A stretch of 27,194 nt of DNA from JAGLSB01 sp023135955. Lineage in GTDB: Bacteria > Bacteroidota > Bacteroidia > Bacteroidales > GCA-2748055. The translations under genes and the position numbers were made by a program. The stretch is taken from assembly GCA_030673645.1 (NCBI GenBank), contig DAOVIO010000038.1, positions 1 to 27,194 on the forward strand, written 5' to 3'. Of the stretch, positions 1 through 9,300 are shown one piece after another; position 1 is the first letter of the stretch, and every line of letters begins with the position of its first letter. Under the pieces are notes generated by a model, which saw only the letters and a program-made list of their open reading frames with translations, was not told where the DNA came from and searched no databases.

Positions 1-455
1 CTGACACAGCCTTCTCCCCCATTTTTATCAGATATATAGTTGGAAATGGCTTTCACTTCCTCAACGGCATCTGCAGGACAAGTGGGAAAACCTACTTCCT
101 TCATTACTGGATAGTCGGGTAAATCATCACCCATATATAAAATTTCTTCAGCTTTCAGTCCATACTTATTTATAAAATCTTGAAAATCTTTTAATTTATC
201 GGAAGATTTCATATAGATATCTTTAATACCCAGCTTCTCAAATCTCGTCTTAACAGACTCAGAATCACCTCCTGTAATAATAGCCACAGGGATACCTTTT
301 TTTACAAGGTAAAAACAAGCAAAGCCATCTTTTATATTCATTGTCCTCATTAACTCGCCATTAGGATGGAGTAAAACTTTACTTGTCGCAAAGACTCCAT
401 CAACATCGAAAATAAATGCTTTTACTTTTCTAAGGTCGCCTTTAAAATTTGTCAT
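1..455 (-). CDS. KdsC-like HAD phosphatase, 3' end cut off by window edge
   Basis: The reading frame starts at ATG 455-453 and stays open to the window edge, giving 151 residues; about 15-25 residues seem to be missing at the C-terminus. It shows HAD superfamily motif I as DVDGV (Asp17 and Asp19, nucleophile and acid/base), motif II around Thr61 in IITGG, a Lys near residue 87, and motif IV as GDDLPD (Gly109-Asp114). The small cap-less layout and IKDGF after motif I match 3-deoxy-D-manno-octulosonate 8-phosphate phosphatase (KdsC), which frees KDO for lipopolysaccharide. Many Bacteroidota carry KdsC-like paralogues outside KDO loci, so the substrate is uncertain. The start lies 5 nt after the DUF2520 gene stop, implying cotranscription. 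Family call firm, exact reaction an inference. Confidence 0.85.
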   Translation of the reverse strand, partial: MTNFKGDLRKVKAFIFDVDGVFATSKVLLHPNGELMRTMNIKDGFACFYLVKKGIPVAIITGGDSESVKTRFEKLGIKDIYMKSSDKLKDFQDFINKYGLKAEEILYMGDDLPDYPVMKEVGFPTCPADAVEEVKAISNYISDKNGGEGCV

Positions 456-460
456 TAAAC

Positions 461-1246
461 TTAAAAATTACTTTTTCGATAATAATTAATTATGCTATCA
501 CTTACAAAAGTATATAATTTCTGTAATTCCGGCTTATCCTTTAATATCTCGATATGTTTTTGAATGCTAACTATATCATTTCTTCTGGCGGGACCAGTCA
601 TAGCTTTTTCTGCTCCATGTTTTCTTATTTTAGAGATCATCTCATCTAATAAAGGATGCAAAATCTCAACGGGAAGTCCATTTTCTTTAAGAAAGTTCTC
701 TCCAAGTGCAATGAAATGATTACTAAAATTTGCTGCAATTATAGCTCCAAGATGACATTTCAGTCGTGTGTCTGAATCCATCTCGAATACTTTCTCAGAA
801 ATTGAATATGCGATATCTTTTAATATCTTATAATTTGCAACACTCGATGCCTCAAGAAGAATGGGAATGTTATTAAATTTAATATCCACATCGGCAGTAA
901 AACTCTGAAGTGGATAAAAGACTCCATAATTCTCCATATCAGGATTAAAAACAGACATTGATGTACTCCCTGATAAATGCACAAAAAGAAAATTTTTGTT
1001 TTTACATTTTTTTATAACATCAGGAATAGAGTCATCATTAGTAGCGATAAATACTATATCTGCTCTTTCATCAATTTTAATATTTACACCATAACTTGCA
1101 CCTAATTTCTCAGAGAGAATTCTAGCCTTTTCCTGATTACGGTTTATTATTTGAAGAGCTGTGTGACCAGCATCCTTTAATGCCAAAGCTAGTCGTGCTC
1201 CAAGATTACCGGCACCAACAATTACAAAATTATAATATGAATTCAT
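461..1246 (-). CDS. Rossmann-fold DUF2520 domain protein
   Basis: The 261-residue product begins with a dinucleotide-binding Rossmann fold: a beta strand then GAGNLG at residues 11-16, and an ADP-ribose-binding pattern ending near INR at 34-36. The second half has the DUF2520 signature GPARRND at 218-224 and a helical C-terminal domain. The architecture resembles NADP-dependent reductases of the 6-phosphogluconate/ketol-acid type, so an NAD(P)-dependent oxidoreductase is likely, but the substrate is unknown. The ATG at 1246-1244 places the glycine motif at the normal distance from the N-terminus. The gene sits 5 nt upstream of the KdsC-like phosphatase, an association I remember as recurrent in Bacteroidota, suggesting a shared and unidentified process. 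Confidence 0.85.
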   Translation of the reverse strand: MNSYYNFVIVGAGNLGARLALALKDAGHTALQIINRNQEKARILSEKLGASYGVNIKIDERADIVFIATNDDSIPDVIKKCKNKNFLFVHLSGSTSMSVFNPDMENYGVFYPLQSFTADVDIKFNNIPILLEASSVANYKILKDIAYSISEKVFEMDSDTRLKCHLGAIIAANFSNHFIALGENFLKENGLPVEILHPLLDEMISKIRKHGAEKAMTGPARRNDIVSIQKHIEILKDKPELQKLYTFVSDSIINYYRKSNF

Positions 1247-1296
1247 ATTACTAAATAAGTAAAGAAGACTCTAAGATACCAGTTAAAAGATGAAGA

Positions 1297-1764
1297 CTAA
1301 AATTTATTTCCTGTTCTTTTTATTTTAACAAGATGATCGCACATTTCGTAATTCTCTTTTTCCTGATAATATTTAAGAAGTTTGTTAAAAAATCTGATGT
1401 TAGAAAATTGGGGATGACCAGGTTCATAATTAAGTTCGCCTTCAATCGTTTTTGTAAAATATGGTAAAGCTGCCTCTGCCTCTTCATCTTGTAGTATTTC
1501 ATCATTTTCTTCAGAGGAAAATAAGTGTCCATGCTTCTCAAGGAACTCACTTAATTGAAGTTGCATATGCAAAAAATCTTCATTCTCAATAAATAATTCC
1601 TCATTTATCAAATTTCTATCATTAAGCTCGTCTTTCTCCTTGCCTGGCAATTTTTCTACTGCAAGAATCCGTCTGATTTCATCCTGATTATATTGGATTT
1701 CAGAATTATTATGACTTACCTTGTCCTTCAGAAGCTTTAATATTTTACCAATCAGATTTTGCAT
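1297..1764 (-). CDS. hypothetical protein, acidic, helical
   Basis: I do not recognise this protein. Starting at ATG 1764-1762 it has 155 residues; a TTG at 1794-1792 in the same frame would add ten. I prefer the ATG because it follows an A-rich stretch of the kind seen before other starts here. The product is predicted soluble and mostly alpha-helical, with a basic N-terminal helix, an acidic Glu/Asp-rich middle (roughly residues 40-100) and a C-terminal segment rich in Lys and aromatic residues. There is no signal peptide or membrane segment. It lies 50 nt upstream of the DUF2520 gene on the same strand and may head that short operon. Codon use looks like the neighbours, and the long open frame supports a real gene. 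Confidence 0.65.
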   Translation of the reverse strand: MQNLIGKILKLLKDKVSHNNSEIQYNQDEIRRILAVEKLPGKEKDELNDRNLINEELFIENEDFLHMQLQLSEFLEKHGHLFSSEENDEILQDEEAEAALPYFTKTIEGELNYEPGHPQFSNIRFFNKLLKYYQEKENYEMCDHLVKIKRTGNKF

Positions 1765-2101
1765 TTTTAATTGATTATATGAATCTATATTCAAAATTCA
1801 TACCACAATATTGGGGATTTTTCTTTTTTTATTAAAGGCTTGGGACATAAATTTTTGTTAAGTTATTAACATCTGGTCATTATTAATAAATTCTCTTGTG
1901 TGGAAAATTAAGACGGATATTGTTTATAACTACCTACATATCTGCCCCTTCGGCTTTAATTAGGTTGGGTATTTACATTCCAACAGGTAAAACCTATGGC
2001 TAATCAAATTTAAATCCTCAGGGATTTTATTCTTGTATAAGAAGTCTTGGAAAAATATATTTCAGAAATAATAGGCTATATTAAAACTGACTGTGTGGCA
2101 C
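1765..2101. other. gene-free AT-rich intergenic stretch
   Basis: No credible coding frame is present. On the minus strand a TAnnTTTG-type -7 element occurs at 2005-2012 (TAAATTTG) but without a clear -33 partner. A small hairpin AAATCC/GGATTT lies near 2012-2027, and 1940-2005 can fold into an irregular long hairpin. I cannot assign a function to any of these. The region probably holds the promoter of the 1297-1764 gene. Confidence 0.45.
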
Positions 2102-2133
2102 AAAAAAAGGGCATTCAAATTCGAATGCCCTTT
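2102..2133 (-). terminator. Rho-independent terminator of the etf/acyl-CoA dehydrogenase operon
   Basis: An 11-bp perfect stem (AAAGGGCATTC at 2106-2116 with GAATGCCCTTT at 2123-2133) closes a 6-nt loop. On the minus strand it is followed by a run of seven T. It lies 16 nt after the acyl-CoA dehydrogenase stop codon. Confidence 0.93.
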
Positions 2134-2149
2134 AATTCTTAATTATTAC

Positions 2150-3874
2150 TTAATTTGGATATTTGAAGATACCCAAATCTTTCAGTTCAGAATTCTTAAT
2201 ATAATCAGCTTTCTGTATATTCTCAGAGCGACCTGTTTTTATAAACAGTTCTGCTGTAACTCTAAATTCTTCCTCTCGCATAGTATCCTGAAGAAGTAAA
2301 TAACCGATAATAATATTCCCCGCCATTTCCACCAATCGTCTTGCATGAAAATCGAGATATTCATTATCATTCCTTTCATTAACAAAAGAAACCATAGCTT
2401 CATATTCAGAAGTCATTTCCTGTAGGATTTTTCTAAGATATTCCAATTCAGGATTTACTTTTTCTTCTTCAAATTCTTTAATTCTATTTAGATAGCCTCC
2501 TGCGCTTACTCCCTTTATCGCTGCAACAACTTGTAACTGAGAAGTTCCCTCATAAATGGAAGTAATACGTGCATCACGATAAATTCTTTCTATCGGAAAG
2601 TCTTTCATAAAACCAGCGCCACCATGTATCTGTATAGAATCATAAGCAATTGAATTAGCATATTCGGAAGATATCAGTTTCAACAATGGAGTAAACACAT
2701 CAGCTAGTCTTTGATATTTTTTTGCTTCCTTCCTTTCATCTGAAGTAAGACTACGATCCTCAGCAATATAATTATAAGCTTTATAAATATCGATATATCT
2801 TGCTGTCTCATAAAGCAAAGATCTCATTGCTTTATTTCTCACTTCCATGGTTCTAAGCATTTCATACACTGCAGGAAACTCAATAATTGGCTTACCAAAC
2901 TGCACCCTTTCCTTAGCATATTTTAGGGCTTCACGGTAAGCTGCTTCTCCTAATCCGGTTGACTGAGCTCCAATACCAAGTCGGGCTGAATTCATCAAGG
3001 ACATTACATATTTTATAAGACCCATTTTCCTGTCACCAATCAACTTGGCCGGTGCATTTGTATATACCATTTCACAAGTTGGAGATCCCTTAATTCCGAG
3101 TTTATTTTCTAATCTCCGAATTACTACTGCCTGATCTGTGCGATCATATACAAATAATGAAAGGCCACGAGCATCGGCGGTATCATCTTCAGAACGTGCT
3201 AGTACAAGTTGAATATCTGCATCTCCGTTTGTAATGAATCTTTTTACTCCATTCAGATAATAAGTGTCTTTTTCTTTATCGTAAGTTGCAGTAATTGGCT
3301 TTCCTTTCAATTGTACTGCTTGAAGATCAGAACCTGCATCTGGCTCTGTTAGTACCATTGCAGCCGTCGCACCTTCAGAAAAACGAGGAAGAAATTCATC
3401 TTTCAATTCTTCTGATGCAAATTCATGCATGGTCTCAGCACAATCCTGTAATCCCCATATATTCGCGAATCCTGCATCGGCACGACTTACAAGCTCTCCG
3501 GACATTACATAGGCTACAACTGAAAAATTCAGTCCGTCATATCTTCTGGGCAGAGCCAACCCAACTAATCCAGCCTTTGTAAGAGCCTCATAATTCTCCT
3601 GGGTACCTCTGGCATAAACAACTTCATTTTTGATAAGCTGAGGGCCTTCCTTATCTACTGATTCTGCATTGGGATCAATTATATCTCCACTGATTTCACC
3701 TACAATCTCGAGTATTTTCTCATAGCTGTCCATTGTATCTTCAAAATCGACTGGAGCATAGTCGTATTTTCCTGCATCCTCAAAATCTTTTTCTTTAAGG
3801 CTTACAATTTTCTTCATTAAAGGATGGTGAAGATGAAATTTAAGGTCTTTATTATCGTTATAAAAATTTGCCAT
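2150..3874 (-). CDS. acyl-CoA dehydrogenase with C-terminal extension
   Basis: This 574-residue flavoprotein oxidises acyl-CoA to trans-2-enoyl-CoA and passes electrons to electron-transfer flavoprotein. FAD/substrate-binding motifs are visible: LTEPDAGSDLQ in the beta domain, GLGEAAYREALKYAKERVQFG in two parts around the C-terminal helical domain, and GGAGFMKDFPIERIYRDAR. The catalytic base is the Glu of IYEGTS, at about residue 442. Short-chain enzymes have about 380 residues; this one has an N-terminal addition plus about 120 residues after the active-site segment, as in the longer bacterial class with an acyl-CoA dehydrogenase C-terminal domain. Chain-length preference cannot be read from sequence. 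It is the last gene of an operon, 30 nt after etfA, with its own terminator, which supports direct electron transfer to the encoded EtfAB. Confidence 0.93.
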   Translation of the reverse strand: MANFYNDNKDLKFHLHHPLMKKIVSLKEKDFEDAGKYDYAPVDFEDTMDSYEKILEIVGEISGDIIDPNAESVDKEGPQLIKNEVVYARGTQENYEALTKAGLVGLALPRRYDGLNFSVVAYVMSGELVSRADAGFANIWGLQDCAETMHEFASEELKDEFLPRFSEGATAAMVLTEPDAGSDLQAVQLKGKPITATYDKEKDTYYLNGVKRFITNGDADIQLVLARSEDDTADARGLSLFVYDRTDQAVVIRRLENKLGIKGSPTCEMVYTNAPAKLIGDRKMGLIKYVMSLMNSARLGIGAQSTGLGEAAYREALKYAKERVQFGKPIIEFPAVYEMLRTMEVRNKAMRSLLYETARYIDIYKAYNYIAEDRSLTSDERKEAKKYQRLADVFTPLLKLISSEYANSIAYDSIQIHGGAGFMKDFPIERIYRDARITSIYEGTSQLQVVAAIKGVSAGGYLNRIKEFEEEKVNPELEYLRKILQEMTSEYEAMVSFVNERNDNEYLDFHARRLVEMAGNIIIGYLLLQDTMREEEFRVTAELFIKTGRSENIQKADYIKNSELKDLGIFKYPN

Positions 3875-3904
3875 TATTTCTTGATTAAAATATTTTACTC
3901 CTTA

Positions 3905-4924
3905 TTATTTGGAATTCTTCTTGTAATATTTGATCATTTTAGGAATAGTCTCTGATATATCTCCAGTAATTACATAATCAGCAATTTGATTTATAGGAGC
4001 TTTATCATCGGTATTTATTGATATAACCATGGAAGAATCTGTCATTCCAGCTCTATGCTGAATTTGTCCTGAAATTCCACAAGCAATGTACAATTTTGGT
4101 CTTACAGTAATACCTGTTTGTCCAATTTGTCTTTCATGCTCAGAAAAGCCAGCATCAACAGCAGCCCTGGAGGCACCTACTTCTGCACCAAGGACTTCTG
4201 CAAGATTATAAAGAAGTTTGAAGTTCTCTTTAGATCCTACTCCATAACCTCCAGCAACTATAATTCCAGCATTTTTAATATTAACTTTCTTACTCTCCAT
4301 ATGTCGTTCGATTACTTTAACGACAAAGTCGGAATCATCAAATAATTCGTCTACATTAATCTTTTTTAATTCTCCTTTATATGCTTCATCATATACTTCC
4401 ATTTTCATGACTCCTTCTCTCACTGTTGCAAGTTGGGGACGAGTTTCAGGATTAATTATTGTTGCAACAATATTACCACCAAAAGCCGGACGTATCTGAT
4501 ATAACAGATTTTCATATTTTGTATCTGTTTTCTTATCATAATGCTCACCAATCTCAAGACTGGTACAATCGGCTGTTAATCCGCATTTCATTGCTGAAGC
4601 AATTCGGGGAGCCAGATCTCTACCAACTGATGTTGCTCCGAAAAGACCCACTTGGGGCTTTTCTTTTGCAAATAATTCCATTATAATTTTAGTGTGAGGA
4701 AGCGTAAGATAAGGGGATAGTCTTTTATCATCGCCGGTATGCACGACATCAACACCGTATTTATAAAGCTGCTTCTCGAGTCCATTTATGTCAGAACCAA
4801 GAAGGATAGCTTCCAGCTTACAAGATAATTGGTTAGCCAATGTCTTTCCTTTTGTAAGGAGTTCAAGACTAACATCGGCAATTTCCCGATCTTCTATTTC
4901 ACAATATACAAATATGTTATTCAC
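3905..4924 (-). CDS. etfA: electron transfer flavoprotein alpha subunit
   Basis: The 339-residue protein is the FAD-carrying alpha subunit of the EtfAB heterodimer, which takes electrons from acyl-CoA dehydrogenase. The C-terminal FAD-binding domain is clear: GVGSKENF near the middle, then RPKLYIACGISGQIQHRAGM (the last twelve residues at about 283-294), followed by INTDDKAPINQIADY. The N-terminal domain has the EtfA/EtfB alpha/beta fold, with FGATSVGRDLAPRIA near residue 100. The length matches the family. The start codon is 32 nt after the etfB stop, and the acyl-CoA dehydrogenase gene follows 30 nt later, so the three are almost certainly one transcript. Confidence 0.95.
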   Translation of the reverse strand: MNNIFVYCEIEDREIADVSLELLTKGKTLANQLSCKLEAILLGSDINGLEKQLYKYGVDVVHTGDDKRLSPYLTLPHTKIIMELFAKEKPQVGLFGATSVGRDLAPRIASAMKCGLTADCTSLEIGEHYDKKTDTKYENLLYQIRPAFGGNIVATIINPETRPQLATVREGVMKMEVYDEAYKGELKKINVDELFDDSDFVVKVIERHMESKKVNIKNAGIIVAGGYGVGSKENFKLLYNLAEVLGAEVGASRAAVDAGFSEHERQIGQTGITVRPKLYIACGISGQIQHRAGMTDSSMVISINTDDKAPINQIADYVITGDISETIPKMIKYYKKNSK

Positions 4925-4956
4925 GATTATTCAATTTAATTGTTAAACTTTGGAAA

Positions 4957-5832
4957 TTAGCCAATAGTATGATTTTCAATAAGTTCTTTCATCAAGTCAT
5001 CTATATCCTCATCTAGTGGGGTCAACTTTTTAGATTCCTTTGCCTTAAATACCACATTCTCAATTTTTTTAACTTTTGTTGGTGAGCCACCCAATCCAAG
5101 TGCTCTATCTTCCACCTCAATATCGTTTACGCTCCATTCTTCAATTTTAAGGTATGGTCGGGTTTGATATATATCCAAATAATCTTCACTCATATCCTGA
5201 ACTTCTGTAACTGTTTTAGAATGCTTATACTTCATTAAAAGTTTTGCATTTCTGGGGCGGCAGTCAGGTGCTGAGCTATGAACAGTAATCAGTACAGGCT
5301 TGCTGGAAGAAACAACTTCTACACCTCTGTCAAGGCGCCTTTTAATAATAATTTCTTTATCGTTTACATCAACTATTTCCTCGGCATATGTAATCTGAGG
5401 AATATTAAGCTTATCAGCCACCTGAGGGCCAACTTGTGCTGTATCACCATCAATAGCTTGTCGTCCGGCAAAAACTACATCAAAATCTTTCATCTTTTTG
5501 ATTGTTTGTGCCAATGCATATGAAGTTGCAAGAGTATCTGAACCTGCAAATTTTCTATCTGTCAATAAAATACCATTATCGGCTCCTCTATAAAGGCCTT
5601 CTCTTATCACTTCTGCAGCCCTCCCCGGCCCCATAGTGAGTATAGTTAAAGTCGATCCTTTAACTTTATCTTTTAATTGTAATGCCAGCTCAAGGGCGTT
5701 TAGGTCTTCGGGGTTAAATATTGCTGCCAGTGCCGCCCGATTAACAGTACCATCTGCTTTCATGGCATCTTTCCCTACGTTTCGGGTATCGGGCACTTGT
5801 TTAGCCAATACTATAATTTTTAAGGCCTTCAT
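4957..5832 (-). CDS. etfB: electron transfer flavoprotein beta subunit
   Basis: The 291-residue product is EtfB. Its N-terminus (KIIVLAKQVPDT) and the segment VFAGRQAIDGDTAQVGPQVA at 120-139 are typical of the family. The DGDTAQVGP form is the one I associate with bacterial EtfB proteins that bind a second FAD rather than AMP, including electron-bifurcating ones; mitochondrial EtfB differs here. Whether this protein bifurcates is an inference. It heads the etfB-etfA-acyl-CoA dehydrogenase operon, with a TATATTTG -7 element 33-40 nt upstream and the rpoC-operon terminator just beyond. The product is cytoplasmic; membrane partners are not in the window. Confidence 0.94.
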   Translation of the reverse strand: MKALKIIVLAKQVPDTRNVGKDAMKADGTVNRAALAAIFNPEDLNALELALQLKDKVKGSTLTILTMGPGRAAEVIREGLYRGADNGILLTDRKFAGSDTLATSYALAQTIKKMKDFDVVFAGRQAIDGDTAQVGPQVADKLNIPQITYAEEIVDVNDKEIIIKRRLDRGVEVVSSSKPVLITVHSSAPDCRPRNAKLLMKYKHSKTVTEVQDMSEDYLDIYQTRPYLKIEEWSVNDIEVEDRALGLGGSPTKVKKIENVVFKAKESKKLTPLDEDIDDLMKELIENHTIG

Positions 5833-5864
5833 AAAACTTTATTTTAATTAAAAATTGAAGTTGA

Positions 5865-5872
5865 CAAATATA
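5865..5872 (-). promoter_or_regulatory. probable -7 element for etfB operon
   Basis: On the minus strand the sequence reads TATATTTG, matching the Bacteroidota primary-sigma -7 consensus TAnnTTTG, 33 nt before the etfB ATG and downstream of the terminator at 5914-5942. A convincing TTTG -33 element at the usual spacing is not visible, so the assignment rests on the -7 element and its position. Confidence 0.55.
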
Positions 5873-5913
5873 AATAAATAATTCTTTGATGAAAATTTTT
5901 AACTCTCATAATC

Positions 5914-5942
5914 AAAAAAAAACCCCGTAAACTACGGGGTTT
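5914..5942 (-). terminator. Rho-independent terminator ending the rpoB-rpoC-DUF3467 operon
   Basis: A 10-bp perfect stem (AAACCCCGTA at 5920-5929 with TACGGGGTTT at 5933-5942) and a 3-nt loop are followed on the minus strand by nine T. It is 27 nt after the DUF3467 stop, so that gene shares the RNA polymerase transcript's 3' end. Confidence 0.95.
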
Positions 5943-5969
5943 AAACTAATTTTAAATTTGAGTCGAAAA

Positions 5970-6293
5970 TTAAGCCTGTGCAATTGGTCCACCAAAATTC
6001 ATCGGCATTGACTGCCCGCCAGATCCCTCTGTTTTTTTAATTGGACCATGAACAGTCTCAAATTTACCAATATTATCTTGCAAAGCTGCCATAAGCCTCT
6101 TCGCATGCTCAGGAGTAAGTATAATTCGTGATTTTACCTGTGCTTTAGGAGTACCCGGCATAATTCTCACAAAATCAAGAATAAATTCTGAAGCAGAGTG
6201 AGTAATGATGGCCAGATTAGAATAGGTTCCCTGGGATACTTCTTCACTCAATTCAATATTTATCTTATTCTTATTCGATTTATCTTCACTCAT
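5970..6293 (-). CDS. DUF3467 domain protein
   Basis: The 107-residue product matches DUF3467 as I know it from Bacteroidota and some other bacteria: a two-part alpha/beta core with TYSNLAIITHSASEFILDF near residues 23-41, then a conserved basic segment PKAQVKSRIILTPEHAKRL at about 49-67 followed by a helix. The tail (about residues 80-107) is Gly/Pro/Met-rich and probably disordered. There is no signal peptide or membrane segment. It starts 12 nt after the rpoC stop and precedes the shared terminator, so it is cotranscribed with the polymerase genes. No molecular function is known to me. The placement suggests, but does not show, a role linked to transcription. Confidence 0.87.
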   Translation of the reverse strand: MSEDKSNKNKINIELSEEVSQGTYSNLAIITHSASEFILDFVRIMPGTPKAQVKSRIILTPEHAKRLMAALQDNIGKFETVHGPIKKTEGSGGQSMPMNFGGPIAQA

Positions 6294-6305
6294 AATCTTT
6301 TATTT

Positions 6306-9300
6306 TTAGCTTTCTAACTCTTCTGATATTTGCATCGGTGAATCAGATTCTGCACGTAGCTTTTCGTATTCTTCCTTATTTCCAACTACGATATTCTCAA
6401 AAACTCTCCTACCTGTTCCAGCTGGAATAAGATGACCAACGATCACATTTTCTTTCAACCCTCTAAGATTATCAACCTTTCCATAAATTGCTGCCTCATT
6501 AAGAACCTTAGTAGTTTCCTGGAATGATGCCGCTGACATGAAACTCTTAGTTTGCAGTGATGCTTTTGTAATTCCTTGCAATATCTGACTAGAAGTTGCC
6601 GGTACAGCATCTCTCGACTCAACAAGTGTCTTATCTTTACGTCTAAGAAGAGAATTTTCATCTCTCAACTTTCTGGCAGTAATTATCATTCCTGCTAATA
6701 AATTTGGAGAATCTCCTGGCTCAACAACAACTTTCTTTCCAAAAATCCAATCATTCTCCATCCTAAATTCCATCTTGTCTATTACTTGCTTTTCAAGGAA
6801 TTTTGTGTCACCGGGATCTACAATATCAACTTTACGCATCATTTGTCTAACAATGACTTCAAAATGCTTATCGTTAATTTTCACTCCCTGTAAACGGTAA
6901 ACTTCCTGGACTTCATTCACAATATACTCCTGAACTTTTGTGGGCCCCTTAATAGCCAATATATCAGAAGGAGTAGTAGCACCATCAGATAATGGGATAC
7001 CTGCTCTTACATAATCATTTTCCTGAACAAGAATTTGTTTTGAAAGCGGAACAAGATATTTCTTTATTTCACCCGTTCTGGATTGAATAATAACCTCTCT
7101 GTTACCTCTTTTAATTTTTCCAAAACTTACTTCTCCGTCAATTTCAGAAACAACTGAAGGATTTGAAGGATTTCTAGCCTCAAATAATTCTGTTACTCTT
7201 GGCAGACCACCAGTAATATCACCAGATTTACCAACTGCTCTTGGAATTTTGACAAGAATATCACCAGCGGTAACATTTTTATCTTTATCCACTGCAATAT
7301 GAGCTCCTACTGGAAGGTTATAAGTCTTAAGTGTATCTTTACCGGAAGCAATCTTAATAATAGGATTCTTTGTTTTATCTCTGGTTTCGATAATAACCTT
7401 TTCTTTATAACCGGTTTGTTCATCAGATTCATCACGATAAGTGATACCATCGAGTACATTTTCAAATGCAACTTTACCATCTACTTCAGAGATAATAACA
7501 GCATTATATGGATCCCATTCACAAATCAAATCTCCCTTTTTAACTTCCGCACCTGGCTTAATATAAAGTATGGAACCATAAGGGATAGTACTAGTTGTAA
7601 GAGAAATTCCAGTATTTTTATCAACCAATCTGAATTCTGCTAATCTACCAATCACAATATCTACCTTCTTTCCATTCTCATCCTTTTTTGCTACTGTTCT
7701 AAGCTCCTCAATTTCTGCAACACCATCATATTTAGAAGTTACGCTAGAGTCGGATGTTATGTTAGATGCGGTACCCCCTACGTGGAAAGTACGAAGTGTA
7801 AGCTGGGTTCCCGGCTCACCAATTGACTGAGCAGCAATAACACCAACTGATTCCCCAATCTGCACCATTCTACCGGTGGCTAAATTTCTACCGTAACATT
7901 TTCCACATACTCCTTGAGGTGACTCACAGGTAAGTACTGAACGAATTTCAACCTGCTCAATAGGTGACTCCTCAATCAAATAGGCAATTTCTTCGGTGAT
8001 TTCTTCACCAGCACCTATGATTATGTCTCCTGACAAAGGATGATAAACATTGTGTACTGTAGTCCTACCCAGAATTCTTTCATAAAGGGTTTCAACCACC
8101 TCTTCATTTTTCTTTATAGCCGTAGCAATAAGTCCTCTTAAAGTACCGCAATCATTTTCCTGAATAATAACATCCTGAGACACATCTACTAATCTTCTGG
8201 TAAGATAACCAGCATCAGCAGTTTTAAGGGCTGTATCAGCAAGACCTTTCCTTGCACCGTGGGTAGATATAAAGTACTCGAGTACACTCAAACCCTCTTT
8301 AAAATTAGACAGGATCGGATTCTCAATAATTTCAGAACCAGTAGATCCTGACTTTTGAGGTTTTGCCATCAGACCCCTCATACCTGAAAGCTGGCGTATC
8401 TGTTCTTTTGAACCACGAGCACCAGAGTCAAGCATCATATATACTGAATTAAATCCTTGATTATCTGAACTCAACTGCTTCATTACAGTAGTTGTAAGTT
8501 TTGCATTTGTATGTGTCCAGATGTCAATTATCTGATTATACCTTTCATTATTAGTTATAAAACCAGCATTGTAGTTCATGAGAACTTCATCTACTTGCTC
8601 ATAACCTTCATTTACCAGAGTCTCTTTTTCCTTAGGAATAATAACATCATCCAGATTAAAAGAAAGTCCGCCTTTAAAGGCCATTCCAAAACCAAGATTC
8701 TTGATATCATCCAAGAAGTCAGAGGTTTTTGCAGTACCTGATTTCTTCAATACATGTCCGATGATATCTCTAAGTGATTTCTTAGTAAGCAGCTCATTAA
8801 TATAACCCATTTCTTCAGGAACAACTTCATTGAAAATTACTCTTCCAACTGTTGTTTCGATCAGGCCTTCTACTCTTTCTCCCTCACTATTAAGTTGAGA
8901 TATGTTCACTTTTATAATCGCATGGAGCTCAACCTTTTTCTCATTATAAGCAATAATTACTTCTTCCGGTGAATAAAAAATAAGTCCTTCACCATTAACT
9001 GGTCTTTCCTTTGTACTCTTTCTTGATTTGGTAATATAATAAAGTCCAAGAACCATATCCTGTGAAGGAACCGTAATTGGTGCTCCATTTGCCGGATTAA
9101 GAATATTGTGAGAAGCAAGCATTAATATTTGAGCTTCCAGGATTGCAGCATTTCCCAACGGCAAGTGAACTGCCATTTGGTCACCATCAAAGTCGGCGTT
9201 AAAGGCAGTACAAACTAATGGATGAAGCTGAATAGCTTTTCCCTCAATAAGTTTTGGCTGAAATGACTGTATCCCCAATCTATGCAATGTTGGTGCACGG

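Noticed and set aside
1940..2027. Possible riboswitch-like fold in the 1765-2101 gap
   Set aside because: The pairings are irregular and short, and I recognise no known riboswitch motif.
3295..3582. 95-codon plus-strand frame inside the acyl-CoA dehydrogenase gene
   Set aside because: Antisense shadow of a well-conserved gene, with no recognisable protein features.
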